From contig CP109468.1 in the NCBI GenBank assembly GCA_036227345.1, positions 4,030,001 through 4,094,000 on the forward strand: DNA of 64,000 nt, written 5' to 3'. The translations under genes and the position numbers were made by a program. Under the pieces are notes generated by a model. The model was given only the letters and a program-made list of their open reading frames with translations. It ran no database searches and was not told the origin of the DNA. The first letter of the stretch is position 1. Each line of letters begins with the position of its first letter. The DNA comes from Streptomyces sp. NBC_01463. GTDB lineage: Bacteria; Actinomycetota; Actinomycetes; Streptomycetales; Streptomycetaceae. Below, piece by piece: positions 10,129 to 18,531 of the stretch.

Positions 10129-10165
10129 CCGCAGGCCCCCGAGTCGTGGACTCGGGGGCCTGCGG
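10129..10165 (-). terminator. intrinsic terminator downstream of the FG-GAP gene
   Basis: Perfect 17-bp stem (10129-10145 pairs with 10149-10165) with a 3-nt loop, 15 bp past the stop codon at 10180. No U-tract, as is usual for Streptomyces terminators. Confidence 0.75.
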
Positions 10166-10179
10166 CGGTCCGGAACCGG

Positions 10180-13119
10180 TCAGGCCGGGTCGATCGTCGC
10201 CACGATCGTCTGACGCATCGCGGAGAAGGGGCTGGAGTAGCCGCCGCCCTCCAGCGCCGTCGTACGGTCCATGCCGTACTCGTCGAAGTTGAGCGAGACG
10301 ATCTCGTCGACGCCGTCACCGTTCAGGTCGGTGACGAGGATCTCGTCACCGGCGATCGCGGAGACGTCGGCCACGCTGGACGGGTAGTCGTCCCCCGCGG
10401 TGAGGATCGAGGGGTCGTACGTGCCGGCACCACCGATCTGGCCCGAGACGATGATGCGCTTGCCGCCGGGACCGTTCGCGAAGGCGGCCGTGTGCGAGTC
10501 CGCGATCGTGAGCACCCGGGAGTCCTGGCCGTTCGGCCCGAAGGTGCGCATCGACACCCTGCTGACCATGGTCAGTCCGTCGGGACCGGTCAGCCAGTTG
10601 CCGAGGCCCCACGGGCCGCCACCGGTGGCTTCGTGGAGCAGTTCGCCCGTGCGGCCGTCCCGGATCTGCGTCATGGTCGTCAGGTCACCCGTGGCGTCCC
10701 TGGTGAACGCGGTGAAGACGACCGCGTGCCCGTCCGCGTACGGAATGCCCGCCGAGGCGAACGTACCGGCCCGCAAGGGCGCGCCGTAGAGGACGCCGTC
10801 CGTCGCCGATCCCGTCTTCGGGGTGACCGCCCAGTCGAGGGCTCCGGTCTTCGCGCGCAGGGCGACCCCGCCGACCACGCCGGGCTGCATGGAGCCCGTG
10901 TCGCCGGTGTGCGAGGCGTACTGGGCGTAGACGTGGCCGTCCGCGACCGAGACGTCCGCGAAGACGACGTCACCGGCGGACGCCGGGGCGCCGTACTCCC
11001 ACAGCTTCTTGCCGTTGCCGTTGTAGACGCGCACCTTGTCGGTGGCGACGATGATCTCGGCCCTGCCGTCGCCGTTGACGTCGGCGGCCTGCACCGTACG
11101 GACGAACTGGCCCTTGCCGTCGATCGTGGTGAGGACCTTGCCCGTACGGGAGTCCAGCACCGCGGCCGCGGAGTCGGCGGCGACGATCGTCTCGTCCCGC
11201 TTGTCACCGTTGACGTCGGCCTTCACGAGCGCGTGCACCTGGCCGGGCACGGTCGCCGCCCACAGCTGCTTCGGCTTCCCCGACACCGTCGAGGGGCCGT
11301 CGTAGGCGAAGACGCCGTTGGACACACCGCCGACGATCAGGTCCTGCTTCTTGTCGCCGGTGATGTCCGTGGCCACCGCCGAGTTGACCGCGGCCCGGAG
11401 CGGGACGAGGTCCTTCTGCTTGCCGTCGCCCAGGCCGTAGGTCCGGATGTTCTCGTTGGTGTCGACCGTGCGGAGGAGCCAGCTGCCGCCCTTGCGGAAC
11501 GGCTGCGCCCACATCTGCGAGGTGACCAGGCCGCGCTGCTCCCAGCGCACCGAGCCGTCCTTGCCGGACAGGACAGCGAGGCGGCCGTAGCGGCTCCCGC
11601 CGCGGTTGGCGGCGCTCTCGTAACCGGCGTCGTCCTTGTACGAGGCGACGACCTTGCCGTCGACGACCTGCAGGCCCCAGGCGCCGCCGCCGTCATGGCT
11701 GTTGGTCGCGTCGCGCTTGACCGTGCGCGACCACAGCTCGCTGCCGTCGTCGCCGTTGACGGCGCGCACCGTGTTGGAGTTGATGAACTGCCCGTTGTCC
11801 AGCGTGGACTCGCTGACCGTGTACTCCGGCCGGGAGTTGCCCTGGATGTCACCGATCACCAGGTCGATCGGCAGTGCGTTGATGCGGCGGTCGACGGTGG
11901 TGCGGGTGCCGTCGGACAGCTTGTACGAGGCGAGCTCGTAGACGATGCCCTCGTTCGGGTCGGACTGCTCCAGCGCGACGATGCTCTTGCGGGCCGCGTC
12001 GTAGTGCAGCTGGCGCGAGTAGAGCCGGTTGGTCTGCTCCCACTTGACGCTGCCGTCCTTGGTGTCGAACACCAGGGTGTGGCCGGACGGGTCGGCGGTG
12101 GCGCTCAGCTTCCGCTGGTCCCACGAAGCGGCGACCAGGCCGTCGCCCAGCGGCTCCAGGCTGGCCCAGCCGGCACCGGTGAACATGCCGGTGTCGTACG
12201 TCCAGGTCGTGGCGGGTGTGAGCGCGCCGTCGGCGTACGAGAAGCGGATGCCGCTCAGCGTCGCCTTGGAGTCGGCCGGTGCGTTGAGGTTGAACGTCGG
12301 CGAGTCGGCGACGACCAGGGTCTTGCCGACCAGCTTGATGTTGTAGACGCCGGTGTAGAGCTTGCTCCACAGCGTCTTGCCGCTCGCACCGTCCAGGACC
12401 GTCACGAACGTGCCCGTGGGCAGCTTCGATCCGGGGGCGGTGAACGGGCGGTACGGGTAGGCGCCGACACTCGCGGTGAAGACCACGTCGTCCACACCGT
12501 CACCGGTCAGGTCCCCGGTGGTGTAGCCGTTGTCGGAGGCCATGGTGAAGGGGCTGACCGCGTTGTATCCCATGACGATGCGCGCCGGGTAGGGCTCGGT
12601 CTGCCACGGACGGGCGTTCGTGATCTTCCAGTCGGTGTACAGCGAGGCGTTGTCGCGCCGCCACACCTCCTTGCCGTCGGCGGTACGGCGCTGGACGGGG
12701 CCGAGCGCGTCCAGCGCGAAGTAGTCACCGTTCGCACCGGCCACCGGGGCGGTCGCGACCATGCCGTAGTCGCCCTCCACGGACGACTTCTTGGTGACCT
12801 TCCAGGTGCCGGCCGCGTCTGCGGTGGCGCCGTCGAGCGACGAGCCGCTGCCGCCCGTCGTGCCGGTGGACGGTGCCGTGGCCGCGTCCTCGCGTGCACC
12901 GATGTGCTGCGGGTCGTACGCGCCCTGCCCTTCGGCGTCGCCGTAAGGGTTGAGCTGGGCGCGTGCGGTGAGGTCGGCGGTCTGGCTGTCCGTGAGGGTC
13001 AGCAGGCCGCTGCTGTCGCCGGCGTCGGCGGCGAGGGCGGCCGGTGCGGCGCTGAGCGCCAGTCCGGCGGCCACCAGGGCGGAGGCGAGGCGGAGGCCTC
13101 TTCGATTGATGTTCCTCAT
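10180..13119 (-). CDS. secreted FG-GAP/VCBS repeat beta-propeller protein
   Basis: A 979-residue secreted protein with signal peptide (MRNINRRGLRLASALVAAGL, cleavage near ALAADAG). It carries many FG-GAP type calcium-binding repeats: DLTGDGVDDVVF, DITGDKKQDLIV, DVNGDKRDETIV, DVNGDGRAEIIV and DLNGDGVDEIV, interspersed with PQQ-propeller-like strands such as DGASGKTLW and GKDGSVRWE. Such propellers usually bind ligands or other proteins outside the cell; no catalytic motif was seen. The ATG overlaps the stop of the upstream subtilase (TGATG at 13117-13121), so translation of the two is coupled. The pair may function as protease plus partner. A strong terminator follows. Confidence 0.85.
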   Translation of the reverse strand: MRNINRRGLRLASALVAAGLALSAAPAALAADAGDSSGLLTLTDSQTADLTARAQLNPYGDAEGQGAYDPQHIGAREDAATAPSTGTTGGSGSSLDGATADAAGTWKVTKKSSVEGDYGMVATAPVAGANGDYFALDALGPVQRRTADGKEVWRRDNASLYTDWKITNARPWQTEPYPARIVMGYNAVSPFTMASDNGYTTGDLTGDGVDDVVFTASVGAYPYRPFTAPGSKLPTGTFVTVLDGASGKTLWSKLYTGVYNIKLVGKTLVVADSPTFNLNAPADSKATLSGIRFSYADGALTPATTWTYDTGMFTGAGWASLEPLGDGLVAASWDQRKLSATADPSGHTLVFDTKDGSVKWEQTNRLYSRQLHYDAARKSIVALEQSDPNEGIVYELASYKLSDGTRTTVDRRINALPIDLVIGDIQGNSRPEYTVSESTLDNGQFINSNTVRAVNGDDGSELWSRTVKRDATNSHDGGGAWGLQVVDGKVVASYKDDAGYESAANRGGSRYGRLAVLSGKDGSVRWEQRGLVTSQMWAQPFRKGGSWLLRTVDTNENIRTYGLGDGKQKDLVPLRAAVNSAVATDITGDKKQDLIVGGVSNGVFAYDGPSTVSGKPKQLWAATVPGQVHALVKADVNGDKRDETIVAADSAAAVLDSRTGKVLTTIDGKGQFVRTVQAADVNGDGRAEIIVATDKVRVYNGNGKKLWEYGAPASAGDVVFADVSVADGHVYAQYASHTGDTGSMQPGVVGGVALRAKTGALDWAVTPKTGSATDGVLYGAPLRAGTFASAGIPYADGHAVVFTAFTRDATGDLTTMTQIRDGRTGELLHEATGGGPWGLGNWLTGPDGLTMVSRVSMRTFGPNGQDSRVLTIADSHTAAFANGPGGKRIIVSGQIGGAGTYDPSILTAGDDYPSSVADVSAIAGDEILVTDLNGDGVDEIVSLNFDEYGMDRTTALEGGGYSSPFSAMRQTIVATIDPA

Positions 13120-15689
13120 CACGCGCCCTTCGGGGAGAAGCGGATCGCGGAGGCGTCCTTGAGGACGGACTCGTTGAAGGAGTACTGGAGGGCGTCCGTA
13201 CCGGCCTGGTTCTCGACGCCGATGGTCGCCGATGAGCCCTTCTGCGACGCCTTGGTGCCGATCCCCTTGTACTGGAGGGTGATCGCGCCGGTCGCCTCGT
13301 CGAAGACGGCCTCGAAGCTGATCCGGACCGAGGTGTCGGAGACCAGGGCGGCGTTGTTCCAGACGATCGCGAAGGTGCGGTGGCCCGTGCTGCCGGTGGT
13401 GGTGGTCTGGACGCTGGACTTCTTGTCGAGCGTCAGGTCGTCCCAGAACGCGGCGACGGCGCCGTTGGGCTGCTCGGCGGCGGGCAGCGCGGTGTTCTCG
13501 TAGTCGCCGAGCCGCGGCGACAGGAAGTTCACCAGGCCGTTGGTGGTGATGTTGGCGCTGGTGTACGCGACTCCGTAGTAGTTCACGGGGAACGGCAGGG
13601 CGACGGCCTTGGCGTTCTCGTCGCCGCTCAGGGCGACCTTCGTCTTCCCGGTGACCCAGTCGTACGCGGCGGGCGCGCAGGAGTACGTGCCGGCGGCGTC
13701 GGTGCGCGGCGGCAGCGAGGCCTTGACGGTCTCGTTCCCGTCGACGGTGAGCGCGCCGGACCAGTCGCCGTTGCACAGCACCGGGGCGGCGGGCGTCACG
13801 GCCAGGTGGAAGGAGCCCTCCGCGACGGACGGGAAGGCGTACGAACCGTCGGCGCCGGTGGTGACCGCGTCGAGCGGGGCGTCGGCGAACCGCACCGAGG
13901 CGCCCTTGAGCGGCTTGCCCGTGACGTCGAGGACCGTGCCGGAGACGGTGTGGTGGGCGACCGCGTCGAGCGCGGAGTCCAGGGTCGCGCTCTCGCCGAC
14001 GGCGACCGTCATCGAGTCGGTGTGGGAGGCGAAGCCGTAGCCGCTCGTGGTGACCGCGTACGTGCCGGCGGGCAGGTGCAGCTGGAAGGTGCCGTCCGCG
14101 ACGGTCGTGACCACCCGGGTGATGTCGCCGCTCGCAGCGGTGACGGTCGCGGCCACGGCCTTGCCGGTGGCCCGGTCGGTCACGGTGCCCGTGATGGTGC
14201 CCGCGGTGTGCGGGGCGGCGTCGACGGAGGCCAGGATGTCCAGCTTGCCGCTGCCCCAGACGTTGTTCATCGCGGCGGTGCCGCCGCAGTGGGTGTCGTC
14301 GACGTCGGCGGAACCCTGGTCGAGCAGCGCGCGGGTCTCGTCGATCTTGCCGATCAGCGAGGGGGCCGCGGACCACAGGAGGGCGACGGCGCCCGCGACG
14401 TGCGGGGTGGCCATCGACGTACCGGAGATCGAGTTGTAGCTGTTGCCCGGCCACGTGGAGCGCACGTTCACGCCCGGTGCGGAGATGTTCGGCTTCATCG
14501 AGCCGTCGAAGACGGACGGTCCGAAGCCGGAGAAGTCGGCGATCTTCCCGGCGACGTCATAGGCGCCCACGCCGTAGGAGTCGGCCTGCGAGCCCGGCGC
14601 GTGGCCGGTCGAGCAGGTCGCGCCGTCGCCGTCGTTGCCCGAGGCGAAGGCCTCGAAGATCCCGGCCGCGTTCCACGCCTTCACGATGTCCTGGTAGAAG
14701 TTCGTGTCACCGCCGCCCCAGGAGTTGTTGACGATGTCGGGCGCCAGCTCGGGCTTCGGGTTCTGCCCGTTGTGGTCGGTCGGCGCGAGGATCCACTGCC
14801 CGGCCGCGAGCAGCGAGGAGTCGGAGCACTCCCGGGCCTCGCAGCCCTTGGCGGCTATCCACTTGGCACCGGGGGCGACGCCCACGCCGTCCTGGCCGAC
14901 CATGGTGCCCATGGTGTGGGTGCCGTGGCCGTTGTTGTCGCAGGGGGCCCCGTCGGTGCACTGACCGGTCGGGTCGAACCAGTTGTAGTCGTGGCTGAAG
15001 GTGCCGTCGCCCTGGTTGCCCCGGTAGTTCCCCACCAGTGCCGGGTGGTCGTACTGCACACCCGAGTCGACGTTCGCGATGACGATCCCGTCACCGCGGT
15101 CCTCGTACTGGTCCCAGACCTGGTCGGCCTTGATGTCCTTGACGCCCCACTCCGGGGTGACCTCGGTGGCACCGGAGTCCGCGTCGGTCTTCGTGCCCGG
15201 CGTCGTGGACGACTCCAGGTCGTCGAGCGCGTAGCGCTGCTCCTTGACGATGCTCGCCACGTCGGACCGCTTCGCCAGCTCGTCGACGAGCTTCTGGTCA
15301 CCCGTGACCTTGACGGCGTTGTTGATCCAGAACGACTCGTGTCCGACCTTCTTCTTGTCGAGGAAGGAGGCCAGGGACTTCTGCGAGGTGCCGGCCTCGG
15401 CCCGCAGCGCGGAGAAGGCCGACTTGGCCTTGTCCTTGTGCGCGCGCTTGCCCTGGGCGGCGGTCAGGTCGGCCCGCTGCTTCATGACGACGAAGAAGGT
15501 CGACTCCTTCCCCTTGCCGACGGCGGCACGGAGAGCGGAGTCGACCTTGGCGGAGGGTGCGGGGGTCGCGGTGGATCCGGATCCGGTGGCGGCGGTCGCG
15601 GACGGCGCCGCGCCGAGTACGGCCAGGGCCGTGAACGCGGTCGCCGCCCATGCGACGCCGCGGCGCCGGGGGCTTCTGGGTGGGTACAT
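13119..15689 (-). CDS. secreted subtilisin-like (S8) serine protease with two carboxypeptidase-regulatory-like domains
   Basis: An 856-residue exported S8 protease. It has a signal peptide (residues 1-34, ending near ATAATG), an I9-type propeptide (about 45-150), then the catalytic domain with Asp208 (IANVDSG), His255 (GHGTHTMG) and Ser425 (SGTSMATPH). Two beta-sandwich CarboxypepD_reg-like repeats follow (GTITGTVTDRATGKAV and HTVSGTVLDVTGKPL), then a C-terminal beta-rich region. The ATG at 15689 is clear. The last base of its stop region overlaps the start of the FG-GAP gene, so the two form a coupled pair. Likely degrades extracellular protein; the target is unknown. Confidence 0.92.
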   Translation of the reverse strand: MYPPRSPRRRGVAWAATAFTALAVLGAAPSATAATGSGSTATPAPSAKVDSALRAAVGKGKESTFFVVMKQRADLTAAQGKRAHKDKAKSAFSALRAEAGTSQKSLASFLDKKKVGHESFWINNAVKVTGDQKLVDELAKRSDVASIVKEQRYALDDLESSTTPGTKTDADSGATEVTPEWGVKDIKADQVWDQYEDRGDGIVIANVDSGVQYDHPALVGNYRGNQGDGTFSHDYNWFDPTGQCTDGAPCDNNGHGTHTMGTMVGQDGVGVAPGAKWIAAKGCEARECSDSSLLAAGQWILAPTDHNGQNPKPELAPDIVNNSWGGGDTNFYQDIVKAWNAAGIFEAFASGNDGDGATCSTGHAPGSQADSYGVGAYDVAGKIADFSGFGPSVFDGSMKPNISAPGVNVRSTWPGNSYNSISGTSMATPHVAGAVALLWSAAPSLIGKIDETRALLDQGSADVDDTHCGGTAAMNNVWGSGKLDILASVDAAPHTAGTITGTVTDRATGKAVAATVTAASGDITRVVTTVADGTFQLHLPAGTYAVTTSGYGFASHTDSMTVAVGESATLDSALDAVAHHTVSGTVLDVTGKPLKGASVRFADAPLDAVTTGADGSYAFPSVAEGSFHLAVTPAAPVLCNGDWSGALTVDGNETVKASLPPRTDAAGTYSCAPAAYDWVTGKTKVALSGDENAKAVALPFPVNYYGVAYTSANITTNGLVNFLSPRLGDYENTALPAAEQPNGAVAAFWDDLTLDKKSSVQTTTTGSTGHRTFAIVWNNAALVSDTSVRISFEAVFDEATGAITLQYKGIGTKASQKGSSATIGVENQAGTDALQYSFNESVLKDASAIRFSPKGA

Positions 15690-15846
15690 GAAGGGGGCTC
15701 CTACCGGGGAGAGGGGCGCGTCAACCCGGCCGGACCTCCGGAGACCGGGGGCGGCGCCGCAAGCTCGGCCAGGTTGGTGCGAGAACCTATGAGGAGCCCG
15801 TTACTGAGGAATTACTGGGACCACCGCACGCACGTCACCGCGCGCG

Positions 15847-17913
15847 TCACCACGCCCCCGGTGCGGGCGGCGGGACGACGTCGGGGCGGTCGTTGCAGGT
15901 GATGGTGTTCGGCAGCAGCCAGGGCGCGAGCCAGCCGCCGTCGTTGCCGCCCAGGTCCGTCAGGGAGAACTCCGAACCGGTGGCGGGGAAGTTGAACGAG
16001 CCGCAGTTGTTCACGCCGACCGCGCCCACGTTCCGCGCGTCCACGTTCTCGAAGGTGGCGCCGCCCGCCGCCCGGGCGCTCAGCACGGAGGTGCCGGTGC
16101 CGTCGACCTTGATGTCCTTGAAGTGGACGCCCTTGATGACGTACTGGTCCTTCACCGCCCAGTCGGAGACCAGCATGATCGCGTTGTAGGTGCTGTCGAG
16201 GAAGCTGTTGCCGGTGACCCGGATGTCGGCGTCGATGCTCTTGTCGAGCGCGAAGATCCACAGGGCGCCGAGGCCGATGTTCCAGTTCAGTTCGTACGTA
16301 CCGGCGCGGACCGTCGTGTTGCCCGTGAGGTTCAGCTTCCCGGCGAACGGCTCGGCGCCGAAGCGGGAGCCGACGTGCAGGGCGCTGCCCTCGCGGATCG
16401 GGTCGGCGACGAGGTTGTCCGAGACGGTGTTGTCGGTGCCCCCGTAGATCGCTATGCCGTTGGCGAGGACCGGGGTCTGGACGGTGTTGTGGTCGAAGGT
16501 GTTGCGGGCGTTCGCCGTCTTCTCGGACCACATCGCGAGGCCGTCGTCGCCGGAGTTGCGCACGAAGGTGTTCGAGACCCGTGAATCGGTCACGCCCGTG
16601 TGGAAGTTGATGGCGTCGGCGATCTGGTCGACGATGATGCTGTCGCTGATCCGCAGGTTCTTCAGCGGCCCGTCGAACCACATGCCGACCTTGGTGTGGC
16701 TGATGTGCAGGCCCTCGATCGTCGAGTCGCTCAGCGCGCCGCCGATGCCGTTGACCTGGTCGGTGTCGACGCGTTCCCGTACGTCGCCCTCGATGGCGAA
16801 GCCGGAGAGGTGGACGTTGCGGCTGCCGCCGTCCGCCGCGTCCTTGCCGTAGAAGCCGACGCCGGTGTGGACGGAGCCGTCGGCGGCGGGCTCGTCGAGC
16901 GCCACCTCGCGGCCCTTGATCTTCGTGTACCAGTTGCCCGCGCCGGTGATCGTGACGTCGTCGACGACGATGTGCCGGTCGACGCGGTACGTGCCCGGCG
17001 GGATGTACACCTTGAGGTGGGTGCGCCTGGCGAAGGCGATCGCCTTGTCGATCGCGCCTGCCGCGTCCCGCCGGCCGGTCGGATCGGCGCCGAACGCGAG
17101 GACGTTGGCGGCGAGCAGCTCGACGTGCGGAAGGCCCACGAGCTCCGAGTCCAGCAGGTCGACCGTCGTCGACGCGGCCCGGCTGCCCGCCGGGACGGTG
17201 AGCCGTACGGTGTCGCCGGCCCGATAGGTCCGGCCGAGCAGGAGCCGCTGCTCGTCGTAGAAGTGGCTGGGCCGGAACGGCTTCCCGATGACCGGGGAGG
17301 GGGTCGTGGCCGCGGGCACGCAGGAGCACTCGGTGATCCACCAGTCGGGGTGGAGCAGTCCGGCGCCCGGGTCGTTCGAGAACGGGTACTGGTTGTACAG
17401 CCAGGAGTACTGCGAGGTCAGCGTCATCGTGGAGCGCTTCTTGCCGTTCACCGCGACATCGAGCGGTGCGGTGATGCCGCCACCGCCCGGGGCGTCCGGA
17501 ATGCTGTAGCGCACGGTGATCGCGTTGGCGGACGCGGGCAGCGTGAACTCCACATGCTGCCCTGGTGCGAGCGAGACCGCCTTGCGTCCGGACGCCTCCG
17601 CCGGAAGCGTGTAGGCGGTGCGGTCCGGGCCGATGACCGTGCCGTCGGTGACCGCGTTCTCGGCCTCCTGCTCGGCGAAGGCCACCTTCGCGCCCCTCCC
17701 CGCGACCAGCGCGGGATCGAGGGCGGCCCGGGTGACGGCGGGCGCCGCCGCGGAGGGCGCCGGTGCGGAGGCGGGGCGGGCGCCCGCGGGCGTACCGGCC
17801 AGCACGCCGAGGCCGACGGCGGCCGCGGTCATCGAGGCAACCGCGGCCGCACACAGGGCTGACCGGCGCGGTCTTCGTGACCTCGCACCGACAACCGTGA
17901 TCTTCCGTGACAT
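15847..17913 (-). CDS. secreted right-handed beta-helix protein with N-terminal carbohydrate-binding-like domain
   Basis: A 688-residue secreted protein. The start ATG at 17913 begins MSRKITVVGARSRRPRR, a long twin-arginine-like signal region followed by a hydrophobic stretch ending near GARPAS. Residues of about 75-260 resemble a CBM35-like beta-sandwich (EQEAENAV, then VEFTLPASANAITVRYS). From about 265 there is a pectate-lyase-like start (GADPTGRRDAAGAIDKAI, YIPPGTYRV), then many parallel beta-helix turns, including NSGDDGLAMWS with paired aspartates. The layout resembles mycodextranase/alpha-1,3-glucanase-type enzymes (GH87-like), but polysaccharide specificity cannot be fixed by eye. It points away from the conflict-system genes at 18.2 kb. 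Confidence 0.75.
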   Translation of the reverse strand: MSRKITVVGARSRRPRRSALCAAAVASMTAAAVGLGVLAGTPAGARPASAPAPSAAAPAVTRAALDPALVAGRGAKVAFAEQEAENAVTDGTVIGPDRTAYTLPAEASGRKAVSLAPGQHVEFTLPASANAITVRYSIPDAPGGGGITAPLDVAVNGKKRSTMTLTSQYSWLYNQYPFSNDPGAGLLHPDWWITECSCVPAATTPSPVIGKPFRPSHFYDEQRLLLGRTYRAGDTVRLTVPAGSRAASTTVDLLDSELVGLPHVELLAANVLAFGADPTGRRDAAGAIDKAIAFARRTHLKVYIPPGTYRVDRHIVVDDVTITGAGNWYTKIKGREVALDEPAADGSVHTGVGFYGKDAADGGSRNVHLSGFAIEGDVRERVDTDQVNGIGGALSDSTIEGLHISHTKVGMWFDGPLKNLRISDSIIVDQIADAINFHTGVTDSRVSNTFVRNSGDDGLAMWSEKTANARNTFDHNTVQTPVLANGIAIYGGTDNTVSDNLVADPIREGSALHVGSRFGAEPFAGKLNLTGNTTVRAGTYELNWNIGLGALWIFALDKSIDADIRVTGNSFLDSTYNAIMLVSDWAVKDQYVIKGVHFKDIKVDGTGTSVLSARAAGGATFENVDARNVGAVGVNNCGSFNFPATGSEFSLTDLGGNDGGWLAPWLLPNTITCNDRPDVVPPPAPGAW

Positions 17914-18215
17914 CGCAGGCCCGTTTCTCTGAGGAGGGGTGAACGACCGGGACGTCCGGTGGGGCGGCCGCCGGGAAGGTGAGGCGACAGTAGGACTCGC
18001 GGGTCCCGCCCCACAAGACTCCTGCAAGGAGATTTCTCACCCTTGACGTGTAACTGCGTTGTCTCATCAGGTTTTTGCGTGACCGGACGGCATCGTTGCA
18101 GGATCCCAGCCTTGGGCGAAGGGCGGTACCGAGGCCGTCACCGGCGCTCCGCGGCGGCGGGGAACGGCCTGTTGCCGCCCACAACCGACGGTGTTGTCTC
18201 CGGTACGATCCCGTC
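17914..18215. promoter_or_regulatory. 302-bp divergent intergenic region
   Basis: Separates the start of the beta-helix gene from the start of the Trypco2-type gene and must hold both promoters. A TTGACG at about 18044 is a plausible -35 hexamer for the rightward genes, but no convincing -10 could be fixed. No ORF, tRNA or strong hairpin was recognised here. Confidence 0.4.
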
Positions 18216-18530
18216 ATGTCTGACGGACTTCGGTTGAGTGAGGTATTGGCGAGCCTTCGCAGGGAACTCGCAGCCGCTCACCACCAACGCGATCCACTCA
18301 TACCCTTAGAGGTAAAGGAGATCGAGGTTGAACTCACGGTCGAAGTGGCCAGACAAACCGCGGGCGAAGCGGGTGTCAGCTGGCTCGTGGTCGCAAAAGG
18401 AAGTAAGAATTCCGCGTCGACGACCTCTCATAAACTGACGCTCACCCTGGGCCCGGGATTCGTCGATTTCAACGGCAACCGGGGCGAGCTTCTGGTCACG
18501 CCCTCGGTGACCGTCCGGGACGACGACTGA
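18216..18530 (+). CDS. Trypco2-type small protein of a predicted conflict system
   Basis: A 104-residue protein that matches by eye the trypsin-co-occurring domain 2 pattern: an N-terminal helix (LRLSEVLASLRREL), then IEVELTVEVARQTAGEAG and a beta-rich C-terminus (HKLTLTLGP, GELLVTPSV). These small proteins are known to occur beside trypsin-like proteases fused to NTPases in predicted NTP-dependent immunity systems; their role is thought to be adaptor or effector-associated. The stop is one base from the ATG of the 1451-residue protease/NTPase gene. The gene uses codons rare in this genome (ATA, GTA, AAA and a TTA at codon 31), so expression may depend on the bldA tRNA and it may be recently acquired. 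Confidence 0.7.
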   Translation: MSDGLRLSEVLASLRRELAAAHHQRDPLIPLEVKEIEVELTVEVARQTAGEAGVSWLVVAKGSKNSASTTSHKLTLTLGPGFVDFNGNRGELLVTPSVTVRDDD

Positions 18531-18531
18531 G

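Noticed and set aside
13120..14454. Extension of the FG-GAP gene frame upstream into the subtilase region
   Set aside because: The frame is open by chance; signal peptide and the coupled ATG at 13119 mark the real start.
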